Shown piece after piece: positions 33,467 through 45,004 of a stretch of DNA of 64,000 nt; position 1 is the first letter of the stretch; each line of letters begins with the position of its first letter. The DNA lies in contig JAHLEZ010000010.1 in the NCBI GenBank assembly GCA_020726505.1, positions 992,001 through 1,056,000 of the forward strand, given 5' to 3'. The stretch comes from Leptodontidium sp. MPI-SDFR-AT-0119 (taxonomy: Eukaryota > Ascomycota > Leotiomycetes > Helotiales > Leptodontidiaceae). The position numbers were made by a program, and so were the translations under genes. Under the pieces are notes generated by a model. That model was not told where the DNA came from. It saw only the letters and a program-made list of their open reading frames with translations, and made no database searches.

Positions 33467-34618
33467 TCAGTTCGAACCAAATACCCCTGGGAATAGATAT
33501 TCGACGTTCTTTACGCCCTCTGCCCCTCTGCCCTCAGCCTTCGTCATGAATTGGATCATGCCAGTCGTCGAACCCTCCCAATGCTTTCCCTTCACCAAAT
33601 CCTTGTGCTCGTCCTTGATCAGCTCATCCAGCACTGCACCAACAAGTCTCTTTGCATTTCCCCCGTTGGCAGCCATGTGTCCCATCACCATTGCGACGTC
33701 GACGTCTTCGGTGCTGTGCCAGCAGTCGTAGTCGGTTGCCATGCAGATCATTTGGTAAACCATTTCGGCTTCACGGGCGAGCTTGGCTTCGGGGAGTGCG
33801 GACATGTTGATTACGGAGCCGCCCCAGGAGCGATACATGTTGGATTCGGCGCGGGTGGAGAATTGAGGTCCCTCTGTAGGGAAGACTGTTAGCACTTATC
33901 ATTTTGTAGCAGGAAGTGGACGCTGTACCCATGCAAATGATCGTTCCCTTGTCGTGCAGCTTGATCCCATCTCCCGCCAGAGCATGTCCACATTTCTGGA
34001 CAACCTGTAGAAGAGTTGTTAGTATCTGGTTTCTATGTAGTATGTTTATGGCAATCTGCGTACCTTTGCAATCTGGGCATCGAATGGGTCGGCAAAGCCA
34101 ACATGTCCAACCACTCCCTTCTCAAAGAAAGTGAACGGTCTGATACCTGCCACAGCTACTCAGTACCTCACATTCAATCTTCAGCAGCCCAAGATATACC
34201 CTTTGTTCGATCAATAACCTGATCTGGAACGACGAAATCTCTCGGCCTGATCTCCTCCTGCAGACTTCCCACAGCACTGAAAGCAATGACAGTCCTAACC
34301 CCAATGCTTCTCAAAGCTGCAATATTCGCCCGGTTGGGTACCTCATGCGGTGCGTATTCATGGGATGCGCCATGGCGGGAGAGGAAGGCAACTGGGACAT
34401 TATTGTGTTGGAGGATGTGGATGGGTGCTGATGGGTATCCCCAGGGTGTCTCGGGGTTGACTGTTGCAATGGGAGTGTAGCCTTCGAGCTTTTGAAGTCC
34501 TGTTCCACCGATCACTGCGATATGGACGAGTCCTAATAGGGAGAAAGACTTAGTGATGCTTCCAGAGAAGGGTTCAAGATGATTTCTAACCCTCGTAAAT
34601 AGTTGGGAGATCTGCCAT
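33467..34618 (-). CDS. MEU1: S-methyl-5'-thioadenosine phosphorylase
   Basis: Five exons: 34618-34591, 34532-34200, 34146-34064, 34004-33929 and 33873-33467, giving 308 aa, near the family length. It catalyses phosphorolysis of 5'-methylthioadenosine to adenine and 5-methylthioribose-1-phosphate in the methionine salvage pathway. Motifs: AVIGGTGLQKLEG (phosphate-binding loop), FLSRHGASHEYAPHEVPNRAN, AFSAVGSLQEEIRP, DFVVPDQVIDRT, EGPQFSTRAESNMYR (substrate motif), VINMSALPEAKLARE and ATDYDCW. Each splice junction rebuilds the family sequence (for example ICME-GPQFS). It is divergent from the L26 gene with only 374 bp between start codons. Confidence 0.93.
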
Positions 34619-34992
34619 TTTAAATGAGTAGAGCAAGATGATAGTAGGTATGAAAAGATGTCAAAATATGAAGATTGAGTTGTGAAGCAAACGGATAAGG
34701 GATGGAGTTGGGTCGAAAGTGAAGCTCCCACGTGGGTCAGACTTCACAACTTTTTTTGACCCCTCCTCGCCCTCGTCCTCGACTTGACAGGACCCCGCCA
34801 AATGTCGCAAGATTCACTCACCAATAATTGCAGGGGTGTGATCACGTGAGAATTCATGGCCAAGAGTTCTCGCTAAAGGTTCTGACGCTAGTCGCTCAGT
34901 CGCCCACAGTCTCTGATTTCCGAGTTGAAGGAAAAGACTTCTTTTTCAACGACCAACGACAACACCGCCCACGTTCATCACCAACCGCCACG
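34619..34992. promoter_or_regulatory. 374-bp bidirectional promoter (MTA phosphorylase / L26)
   Basis: Compact divergent intergenic region. It contains a T7 run followed by GACCCCTCCTCGCCCTCG (34750-34780) and a CACGTG-type E-box (TCACGTGAG, about 34843-34851); another, CCACGTGGG, is near 34728. Either could bind bHLH regulators; function is inferred only. Confidence 0.5.
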
Positions 34993-35541
34993 ATGACCAA
35001 GATCAACTCCTGTATGTCTATCTCCCCCGATGCCTCTCACAATTCCGCAGAATCAATCGCATACTCGAATCCGCCGAATCGCAAAACTGACAATTCACAG
35101 CCCTCCACTCCTCCAGGAGAAAGTCGCGCAAGGCTCATTACGATGCCCCTTCCAGCGTCAGACGTACTATCATGAGCGCACCTCTCAGCAAGGAACTCCG
35201 TGAGAAGTACAACGTACGTATCTCTTGTGCGCAATCCCTGGTCCTGCTCTAACAGCTCTCAGGTCCGCTCTATTCCAATCAGAAAGGATGATGAAGTTCT
35301 CGTTGTTCGTGGATCCAACAAGGGCCGCGAGGGCAAGATCACCTCCGTCTACCGTCTCAAGTACATCGTCCACATCGAGCGTGTCGTCCGCGAGAAGTCC
35401 TCCGGTCAATCCGTCCCCCTCGGCATCCACCCATCCAAGGTCGTCATCACCAAGTTGAAGCTCGACAAGGACCGTGAGAACATCTTGGAGCGCATCAAGA
35501 CCGGTCGCGAGATCAAGGAGAAGTTGAAGGCAAAGGCATAA
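34993..35541 (+). CDS. RPL26: 60S ribosomal protein L26 (uL24)
   Basis: Three exons: 34993-35011, 35101-35213 and 35263-35541, 136 aa. The first intron falls after only six codons, a common layout for fungal ribosomal-protein genes. The sequence is diagnostic: [58 protein letters not shown] (KOW motif), [13 protein letters not shown] and [18 protein letters not shown]. uL24 binds 25S rRNA domain I near the exit tunnel of the large subunit. Codon use is strongly C-ended and pyrimidine-rich, fitting high expression. Confidence 0.97.
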
Positions 35542-36203
35542 ACGGATCGCAATCGGATTTGGGGGCTTTGGGCATACTGGCGTGTTTGGCATGAATTGTT
35601 ATTTGCACATCGGTTCCCAGCTGAGGCTGGCTGATGCTGCTAGGCATAGGGAATGAACAACAAAGACAAACATTATGGCCATTTCACATCCTCTGTGCTT
35701 GCACGTTGGTTCAAACTGTGAAATGCTCCATGGGAGTTCCTCCCGAAGCAAGCTGCTGTTTATGACGGCATGTGTTGGTGTTTTGCTATACATTTGCTTT
35801 GGGAGGGCTGCCCTCTACTAACATATCACTACAGGGTGGCACAAGTGCTTCAGCTGTTTCTGCTGTATGCGCTAATTATCTCCGCGTCAATCGTCCTTTA
35901 CTGGAATCATGGTTTTCGAGGTAAACAATAGCGCAAGAGGAAACGAGAGGCCAACTCCTTCGGGAGGAGACCTTCCTCGCCTGCAGACTGTCTCTAGATC
36001 TTGGTCCTTGATGATGAGAGTTTGATGGTGAGGGATATACCCTTACTTGCTTTGGACTTTCACTGGAGAATAGTATAGACTTACCGGATCCGGGATTGTC
36101 CCTTTAAACTTTGATGGTCTTCTCGACCATGCTAACAGATGCTTGGACTTTGTAGTATTTCATTGCTTGTGAAATCCTCGACTTCAATATCAATACATTA
36201 TAT
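35542..36203. other. gene-free interval between convergent genes
   Basis: 3' flanks of L26 and of the SDR gene. No credible ORF or RNA. Confidence 0.5.
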
Positions 36204-37151
36204 CTAGAACTTCTCCACATACGGCCTGACATCCAACTCTTGCGTGAAATGACTTCTCGGCTGAGTGTGAAGATACCAATACGAGTCTGCGATAGCATCC
36301 GCGCTGATCTTCCCATCCGGTGCATTGTTATTGACTGGCCAATCCTTGGTCCTTGGGATATCAATCACTCCATCGATGATGGCATGTGCGACATGTACAC
36401 CCTGAGGACCAAACTCTCTAGCCAGACTCTGTCCCGTAGCCCTCAATGCGAACTTGCCGCTTGCAAAAGAGGACATGTTCGCGCTACCACGCAGAGACGC
36501 TGTAGCACCGGTGATTATAAGAGATGGTGGGTGAGGGGAGTCGGGAACCGAGGAGAGGAGGCCTGGGAGTGTAGCTTGGGCGAAGAGGAAGAATCCTTTG
36601 CTACAGCACCAGTACAGTCAGTATAGTACAGCAACAAAACAAAATAAAACTTTACTGCAGTGATATAAAAGGAAAGGAGAGCATACCCATTAGCCTCATA
36701 CCCCGCCTCATAATCCTCCAAGGACAACTCCAAGAACGGCTTCCTGACAAACTTCCCTCCTACATTATACACCGCAGCCGCGAGTTTCTTGCCCTTGAAT
36801 TCCTTCTGTATCTCCGCGAATGCATTTTTGATGGATGATTCGGACGATACGTCGGTTGAGATCCCGATTGCTTTGCCGCCGGCAGCATTTATTTCTTTGA
36901 CGATGGATTCGTAGTTTGCTGGGTTGCGGGCTAGGAGGGCTACGGGGTATGTTTGGGCGAATTTGATGGCTACGGAACGACCTGTTTAAGTGATGGTTAG
37001 TTTGTGTAAAAGTATTTGGACCGCTTGGAGGGGTACCAGTTCCTGCGCCTACACCAGCGACGATGCTGTAGAAGTTACTTGCTGCTGCCATGACTGTGGT
37101 TGATTGGAGATGGTTGCTTGTTGCTGTTAAACGTTGTGAAGCTGTGGACAT
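36204..37151 (-). CDS. SDR-family protein with Phe in place of the catalytic Tyr
   Basis: Exons 37151-37037, 36981-36687 and 36600-36204, GT-AG introns of 55 and 86 nt, 268 aa. The SDR Rossmann start is FYSIVAGVGAGTGRSVAIKF (GxGxGxG type), followed by VALLARNP and DVSSESS (adenine pocket Asp), then AVYNVGG in place of NNAG. The active-site region reads TGATASLRGSANMSSFASGKFAL: Ser172 and Lys186 are present, but Tyr of YxxxK is Phe182. The first 20 residues (MSTASQRLTATSNHLQSTT) are basic/hydroxylated and could be a mitochondrial presequence; a start at the inner Met (MAAASN, 37091) is possible. The missing Tyr suggests altered chemistry or a non-catalytic role. Confidence 0.8.
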
Positions 37152-39591
37152 AAGTTAAGAAGGAATAGAATAACAGCGAGAAGTTCTGGGAGAGAAGCTG
37201 TTGTTATAAGGTGCCGTTGATGTTGATTGATAATGCTATGAGGGGTCCCAGATGATGCAATCGAGCTATCCAATGCAGCATAGGTAGTATTCATCAAACA
37301 TTAAAGCCGGATTAGTAACCATTGAAGCGTGGATACTAATCATTGACTACCTCCTACCTAGAACACCTAACTGTCTCTTCATCAAGTTGTAGATTTTTGC
37401 ACGTCTAGAATGGTTTCGACATTGAAGTTATTCAATTGTCCATAGCAGATCTTGAGCTCGTCGTCGGTTGGCACTCATCCCCACAAAAAGGCTGATCTCC
37501 CAAGTCATCCGAGAACCTGAAATCAAGGATCGATCCTCAGTCATCGCATGCCATCCCATCCCATCACAACCTAGCGCGAACCTTCAAATATTGATTCTCA
37601 GGAATTGTTGCACGTCGCGATTCCCACAAACAAGTTTTTCTCAATCCAAAGCATGGAAATGCCAGCACAAATCGTTCCACAAATTCCACAAAAAGGAACA
37701 CCACCAACCCGAGTTGGGACGCATCCTCGACCCTCAAAGTCCCAGAGCAGGTTTAGTCTTGGGGATCGGTGGGAGAGAGGCGCACCCATCCCTTCCAGCC
37801 CTCCAGCCCTCCATGGCAAGGGTGACTTTTCTTTGTGTTACCTCTGCTGGTACTGCGACTTGCAACAAAACTCCTTTTGCTGCTTTCCTTGAGCTTCGGT
37901 GGCCTGTTCGGTGTATGTCACTTGTACATTCTCGTTGGTGATGTGGAGGGTTGTGTGTAAGAGGTGGGCAAGGGGGTGGTCGTTCCTGGTGATATTCACA
38001 TGCACTTTGCAGGTAACTGGTACTTACTTGGCTTGAGATATCATGAGCCAAGTCTTCTTCAAATGGCTGGCCTCCTCAAGAGAAGTTGTGAAGTCACAGC
38101 TGAGGCTCGATCGTCCTCATCCGCATACGAAAGTTCTGCATAAAATTTGGAGATGTTTCAATTTGCTATGTGTATCTTCTAAGTTCCTTGGACATGGAAG
38201 AGAAGTAAACAGTACAAAATACAGGCCGCCAAGACATCTCATGGCGCACCAACTCATCTCTATGGTACTACCCTACCTGCAAGCAAATCCGATTAAGGCC
38301 ATTTTTAAGCCTCTACGTTCAGCTCAAATTTAGTCGTTTGAGATGCCGAGCCGCGCTTTCGTCCCGATCGGTCAAGGTGCAGAAGCCGAGTGGCTTGAGA
38401 TCCGGGATGTTGCTTCTCTGCTGTGCGGAGGTCGAGTCCGAACGAATCTTTGTTGACTTCAGGTATTTCTTGGGCGGGAGAGGGATTCTGACTGGATGAT
38501 CAAAACAAGGGTTCTTGCATGGCATGGGATGGGTAGGAAACCCTGGCAGAGGCTTCTGTTACTCATCAAACCCACCTAATTAGCAAGTTTTGTACAATAC
38601 TCGCATTCGAAAACTTGCTGAATACGACGAAGTTGTCCAAGTCGGCTCCTTCACACCAGCACGAGGTTGTGTATCTGATCACATAAAGATACGAGCAATA
38701 TTAGAAAGTGGCAGATCTAGCAAACCTCTGCGAGATCTTGTTATTGCTCAAGGCCGAGACGTGCATAGAGTGTCTATTGCCATTGTGTTGGACGTGCGAG
38801 ATGTATAGTAAAATGAGGAACGCAATACTTCCCCGAATGCCACCGCTCAAGCCGTAGATTTCATTGCACCCGCTGAGAAGCAGTGTAACGCTCTTTGAGG
38901 CCGGCCAAAGAGCCCTGGATTGTTTTGTATCAAGTGGCACCAAAGCGACTTGAGAACCCGGTCCATGGGAAGGGAGCATACCACATTGTCCCAAAAATAT
39001 CTGGATAATAAGCAGACGATTGAAGGACTTGGGCCAGTTCTATCTTCAAGTGCAATATTTGAAACTGTTAGGGCCATTGAGACTATTCTCATAATGAATC
39101 TAGTGCACTACGCCACGGGAAGGATGAGGAGAGAGCCCAATAGCATTTGGTCACGTATGCCATGTGATGGACTGCTTGGTGGTATCCGAGCTACGAGTTG
39201 CAGTTACTACTCAAGAGAACTTTCAGACGATTGAACAATACACAATTTTTTGGCGCTCTGTAGGAAGTTAAAAGCAATCCAGGAGTGCCTTGAAATTGCG
39301 GATCTGTCACGTGTTATCCGCTGGAGGAAGACAGGCTTAAGTCTTCCCTTCCCGCGCCGCTGGGAATGGATTTTCATCTTATCAAAGCGTCACTTTCATA
39401 TGTTACCACATCAAGGCAACATTATTTTGTTTGAAAGTTTGGTTCGTCCTAAGCTATGTACAAGTGAACCATGACCCAAAAGTTCCCACATTACAATTCC
39501 CAAAGGTCCCATCCACCCACCCCATATCATCTCATCATCAGATCATAGACCTATCTTGTCTGTCATTGTTTTACACCTGCACTCCTCTCCT
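37152..39591. other. gene-poor interval with a possible gene relic
   Basis: No intact gene. Short ORFs around 37.5-38.3 kb carry no recognisable motif. A possible membrane acyltransferase relic is listed separately at 38.6-39.2 kb. Confidence 0.45.
38590..39200 (-). pseudogene. possible relic of a wax-synthase/TRI7-like membrane acyltransferase
   Basis: On the minus strand, pieces in three frames read like the C-terminal part of fungal wax-synthase-type acyltransferases: LLSRYFWDNVV (position of the family's R-F-W-G-x-x-W-H-Q), then VTLLLSGCNEIYGLSGG and IRGSIAFLILLYISHV (position of the F-x-x-SG-x-x-H and following membrane segment). No single frame spans the region and stops are frequent. 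The match is by eye to a weak motif, so this is tentative; it may be chance. Confidence 0.25.
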
Positions 39592-40988
39592 TTACTTGGA
39601 GGTATCAACGACGTATCGTCCAGCGATCTTGCCCTCGTGCCTAAGTGTTGTTAGATATTGTGCCAGGGAAGTTCGGGAGAAGGGAGCACTTACATCAGGT
39701 CGTACACCTTCTGGAGTTCACTCATGCCGATAGACTTGTATGGTGCCTTGATCAACTAAAATCCATGTGTTAGTTTCGTTCATTCATGTCTCAAGAGAGT
39801 TTGAAGACAAGGAGGAGTCGAGCTCAATTGGACTAGAGGGTGTGAACTTACTCCACGTCTGAAGAATTCGATGGCCTCAGCCGAATCAGCTCTGTTTCCG
39901 ACGTATGAACCCTTGATGGTGATCGTCTTGATGACGGACTCGAAGACTGGCGCGCGGAGATATGCACCGGCTGGGAGACCAATGGCAATAACGGTACCAC
40001 GTGGGCGAACGTACTAGGGTTATCAGCTACAATTTCATACAGGAATCGTGGGAAATGGAACATACCTCAGCAGCCTGTTGGAATGGCTTCTCGTTAACAG
40101 CGACCAAGATGACAGCGTGTGGTCCAAGGCCATCAGCAGTAGCAGCCTTGACATCGCTGACGACGTTCTTGCTGGTCAAGAAGTCAACAAAGGACTCAGC
40201 ACCAAGCTTGGCAGTCATCTCCTTCTTCTCGTTACCACCATCGATGGCGATGACTCTGAGACCCATTGCCTTAGCATACTGGCAGGCAAGAGATCCAAGT
40301 CCGCCACCAGCACCGACAATAGCGACGGTCTCGCCTGGCCTGGCTCCTGATTCCTTCAATCCCTTGTAGACGGTGATACCGGCACAGAGAACTGGTGCGA
40401 TGGCCTCGAGGTCACACTCCTTGGGAATGCGGGCAACGTGTGCTGCCTTGGCAATACAGTATTGTTGGAAGGTACCGTCAACTGTGTAGCCAGAGAGGAG
40501 GGCCTTAGCACAAAGGGGCTCGTCGGATCTTTGGCAGAAGTCGCATGCTAGGCAGGATCCGTTGATCCACTGGAGATGATGTTAGAGGGTTCAATGTTGA
40601 GAGATTTTCTGGAACATACCTTTACACCGGCGTGGTCACCAATCTCAATATCATTGACAAGATCTCCCTTGGCGACAACGACACCGGCTCCTTCATGTCC
40701 ACCGACAAGTGGGAGCTTGGTGGCCAATGGCCAGTCACCGTTGACGGCGTGGAGATCAGTGTGGCAGACACCAGAGAACTTGATGTTGACGAGAACCTCA
40801 TCTGGGCCAGGCTTCTGGACTGGGATCTTCTTGTAGACGACAGCTAGGGAAAAGTTAGAAAGGTGCCAAATGTTAATATGAAGAAAGAGCGAGGAATTGA
40901 AAAGGAACTGGAATTCTGGGAGTAACTCACGCTTGCCGGTCTGCTCGACAACTTGGGCCCATTGCTCAGTTGGGATTGATGGTGCCAT
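39592..40988 (-). CDS. zinc-dependent alcohol dehydrogenase (Adh1-type)
   Basis: Six exons: 40988-40931, 40843-40620, 40569-40066, 40013-39852, 39755-39694 and 39640-39592, giving 352 aa, the usual length of fungal tetrameric ADHs. Motifs: [13 protein letters not shown] (catalytic Zn Cys), [13 protein letters not shown] (zinc ADH signature, His ligand), [20 protein letters not shown] (structural-zinc cysteines), [18 protein letters not shown] (NAD-binding loop) and AIDGG (Asp selecting NAD+). It interconverts ethanol and acetaldehyde in the cytosol. The frame is kept across all junctions. It lies 15 kb from an aldehyde dehydrogenase gene, so a pathway link is possible but there is no cluster. 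Confidence 0.93.
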
Positions 40989-43009
40989 TGTGATTGTGAT
41001 TGTTTGAATTCGAAGTAATTTGTTGTTTGGGAAGCTGAAAGGTTTAACTTGTGTTCTGTGAGAGAGTCGACTGATGAGGATAGAAATGTGTAGATGAGGG
41101 AGGGTGCTCCCCCTTATATTCAGTTTTGAACAAAACATGCCACTTTCAAGGAAAAAAGTTACCCCTCCATCCTACACTGCTGGTAACCCCACTCGCCCAT
41201 CACGCCGCTACAGCTCGGATGCCTGCTGGTCCATCCCCCAAGAAATCCCTCTGCTTCTTTCTTTGATTAGCTTGTTTCTTTTCTTGTCAAGGGCTCCAGT
41301 TACCCTGTTCCTCTGACCCTTGAAATCCCATCCCGCTCAACCGTTAGGGTTGAACTGAACTTCCCTTCGAGAATCATTGGAACGGATTGGCTGAAGCCAA
41401 ACAGGCCCGGCCTAAAGGCGGGCATGGGCGTTTCCCTATGCATGAGGTACCTGCAAAGCCAGCATAGCTGCAAGCTTCATGCATGGTCTTTGCGTTTGCC
41501 ATGGATATCGAGAGAAACTCTGCTCATCTGGCCCTCTAAACATTCTGAGGTTCTCGCTGCTTGGCGAGAACGGGTCTTACGTGGGCGGCTCAGACGATAG
41601 TGGCTTGAAAGTGGTGTGTTTTCATGTGCAGTATCTTATCATCCAGAGAAGGGATCTCTCGAGGTCTTTCCGACTCTCACCAAATTCCGAAGTACACCAC
41701 TTGAGACCTGAGTTGACGAAATCTGCGAGAGAGTTCCCCTCGTATGGAAGACCAGAGGTCAACAAGGTTGAGCTACGCCGCCTCCTCCTACTGCTATTGC
41801 TGCAGCTAAGTGAGGCGTCAAACTTCAGGGTCTTCGAAAGCCCCCCCCTTCATAATACCATTCCAGGCCATTTGGAGTAAAGCTTATTGCGGGGAAGCCC
41901 TTCCTTGAAGCCCCAGCCACTAAACTAGAACGTTTCGTGGACACTGCGGGGTCGTTGATATGAAGGACTCCATATTGATCTGCGTGTACAGTAGGGAAGA
42001 TCGAACCCTTGATCCGAAAGCTTGCCCACGGAGTTCTGGAGCTCCCAAGTCTGAGGCGGTAGTAGCCTCCATCGATCCTTTCTCAGCTCTGGAGGGCATT
42101 CAGAAAACTCGGACGAGCGCTGTCTCCCGGCATGGTGCAGAAAGAACTGGCGCAGGGGTGAACGGCGGGCATTTGATACTTGCAGAGGAGTCAGACCACT
42201 TCTGCCACTGCACGTCGTTTGTACTGCAATGTACCCGCCAAATCGAGTGACGACTGGGCTTCCGGCGCCGAAGACCACCCAGACTTTTGGCTGGAATCGA
42301 TGACGATGATCGGCCTGGATTGCTGTGAGGGGAGATATGGAAGTGGCGTGATGTTGTGGCCAGCTCGTTGCTGTTTCCGCATTTTTCATTCTCCTAAAGG
42401 CAGCGAGGCGCTAGTCCCAAGTAGGTGCGTTGAACATCGAACGACTCGGGTTTTCTTTCCTCTTCACTGATGGGCAATCGACGAGGATGGCGTGAGTGTA
42501 GGGAGGTAAGTAAATAGGAGGAAACTAGCAACTGGTCACTTCTTATGCTTTGACGGCGATGCTCCTTTTTGGTTGTCTATGAGATCGTACAACACCTTGA
42601 TAGCGGGAAGACTCTGCTATATTCCGCTCTCATCCAACGGTTTGCAACTAAACGCATTGAAATGCAATTATTTAAAATGCCGTTTATCATTTGGGCGACT
42701 TCGCTGCACCGCTGGAGACATTCTGGGCCTTAAAAGACGGGACGATTCAGTAATCAAAGGGTGGTAAACGAACACTTCTTCGCACGACCCCTCATAGCGC
42801 GCTATCAACACTCGATGCACGCCTGCGAAAACAGAAACAGACCCGCAAGAAAACTAAAAGGACAAAAGAAACCCAACCTGATTCTCCGAGCGATCGTTAC
42901 TTGCGTGGTCGACGGTGGATAGAGAAGTCATGGGAATCCAACCTGACAATTCATCCATTTCAAGTTGGCTCTGACTTCCCACAAACAACGCAGCTTCTCC
43001 GTCGAGTTA
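40989..43009. other. gene-free interval, 2 kb
   Basis: Upstream region of the ADH gene and downstream flank of the mpaB-type gene. Several ORFs of 90-150 codons on both strands have no motif and overlap one another, so none is accepted. No tRNA supported: the GATCGAACCC at about 42000 has no matching A box. Confidence 0.45.
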
Positions 43010-45004
43010 TCAAGCAGAGACCTTGACCATGTTGTATGGAGAATGGTTACCGTTGACCTTGGGAATGTTGGCTTCATCATTGTCAAAAGCGAGAACATCT
43101 TCTGGCTTCTCGATGGCAGCGAGCTTAGAGTAGCCCAGTGACCGGCGCTCGAACAGCTTCTCGAAGCGTTCAGCAGAAGCAGGAATCAACGGGGTTGACT
43201 CGGGGAAGGTGTTCATATTCATGCCATATGATAGGCCATCGACGGGAGGAAGAAGTCTGCCAGCTTGGAATCCGATAGCAGGACGATAGCCAAATGGGGC
43301 CTCCTCGAGGATGGCAGCATTTTCACGGACCTTGCTTTCGACAGCTGCTTGTGTCTCGGGGGTATTTTGGAGTGCGCCCATTCGCTCGATTGCAATGCCA
43401 TCGGAGAAGAACTTGGGGCCAGGCATGGGCATACCGAAAATACGTCGAAGGAGAGCACCGTAGCCGAAGAGATTCCAGAAGCTACGCTCTTGGAAGAACG
43501 GGAGAGTGTCATAGGGGGTATGTCCAAAGTTCCAAGTACCCTTCGCGTACGTTAGCACTTGTCATAGTCATGTTCTGAGAGAGGCAGATACTTACGCTCT
43601 TGTTTGGTGCATCCGGAGCTCGCTTGTAAGGAGAAAGACGAGGAGAGCCAAAATTCCGGATGAACCACGCGCAGATTCCGAACAAACCATAAGCAATTCT
43701 TCGAAGAATCGGGGAAGGGCCCAATTTCTCCATCTGGCAGAAGTAAACAATGTCCTTGTCGAGGATCGAGACAATGAGCTTTCTGGCGAATGGTTTGAGC
43801 AAGGATGGGACCGAGTAGATGATTTCGTTCATCATAGCCATCCCAGCCTCCTCATTTGCGTCTTCACGCCAGCGGCAGGTGGTCTCGAAATTCTGCGGAT
43901 GTCAGCAATCGGCTCAAATTCAGAAGTGGGACGGCCTACCTTGCGCCACTCCTTTGCTTGCTCAAGAGTCTCGGGAATATACTTGACGCCCATGGAACAG
44001 CCCAGTTCACGCCACAGAACCCACCTCCCTTGGTTAGCTAGGATGATATGCAAATTCCGCAGAGAACTTACATGGCTTGAACCTCAAATCCTTCGAGGCT
44101 GCGGTAACCGAACTTGTTGATCCATTGGACTGGGATTTCCGAGAAGTGGATGATCAGGTAGAGAACATCGTCGCTGTTGATCCAAGTGCCATATCGATGA
44201 TGGTGTTCGTTGATTCGACTGACCACCAAGCTGTGGTTGGCAGAACGGAATTTGTAAGCCATCATGGCAGACATTAGATGCACAGTAGACTGGAGGCGGT
44301 CATGCTCAACCATGGGATCGGGATTTACCACTGGGGGAAGTCAAAGTCAGCATTGACACTCCAACCATGTCAAGTATAGAGACTACTCTGGAAGATAGAT
44401 CGGAAATTTCACACCTCCAAGCCTTCACAAGCATTCGAGGGAGACGAAGAATGTGGACAAAAAACTTACTATGTCCAGACTTGACGAGAGCACGCGATAC
44501 GCCGGGGTCGGTAGATGTCTGCAAATCTTGTCAGTATTATAGACAGTAACTGTCGAGAGCAGCACAAACACGAAGGAAGTCGGAGATCCATGCGAATTGA
44601 AAGAGTCTCGGGAACTCCCACTCAGCCATATTGCATTCAATCTCCTGGGCTTGCTCAACCGTCATATCCTTCCAAGACACTGGATCATTATTGAAGCCGA
44701 ACTTCTTCTTCAGTTTGTTGATGCGGCGGTATCGGCGGCGTTGTTGCTGGGTATACAGAAAGATGACCGCGACGGCAAGGAGAGCTGCAGTAGACCAATA
44801 AGTGTCTCTGGCAGGCCAGAGGAATGTAAAAACATGAATGCTTGAGGATCGTAGGCCATCAGGGAAGTAGGGTTTGAGTGTTTTGAGAACGAGAGCCGTT
44901 ACGACGATCTTTGTTGATCTGGACGTTGGAGAATAGAGGTAGAAGCCTGGCAGAAGAAGCAGGAAAATTGCTCCCACCACCCCGAATAGGATACATGGGA
45001 TCAT
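43010..45004 (-). CDS. ER-bound mpaB/rubber-oxygenase-type protein
   Basis: Six exons: 45004-44570, 44518-44470, 44330-44072, 44024-43940, 43892-43596 and 43540-43010, giving 551 aa. The N-terminus has two hydrophobic segments (CILFGVVGAIFLLLLPGFYL and a second near YWSTAALLAVAVIFLY), followed by basic residues, fitting an ER membrane anchor. The core matches the fungal mpaB/DUF2236 family: EWEFPRLFQFAWISDFLR, HDRLQSTVHLMSAMMAYKFR and NHSLVVSRINEHHHRYG, with many His residues that could hold a haem or metal. MpaB cleaves the farnesyl chain oxidatively in mycophenolic acid synthesis; most family members have no known substrate. The exon 4 acceptor is the less usual GGGAG at 44025-44029, chosen because it alone keeps the frame. 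No biosynthetic cluster surrounds it. Confidence 0.75.

Noticed and set aside
41990..42015. tRNA B-box-like GATCGAACCC
   Set aside because: No A box or acceptor-stem pairing at the right distance on either strand.
41925..42389. 154-codon ORF on the minus strand and overlapping plus ORFs
   Set aside because: No recognisable motif, and all frames are similarly open here, so no frame is favoured.
39592..45004. Secondary-metabolite cluster joining ADH and the mpaB-type gene
   Set aside because: No synthase, transporter or regulator lies between or beside them.
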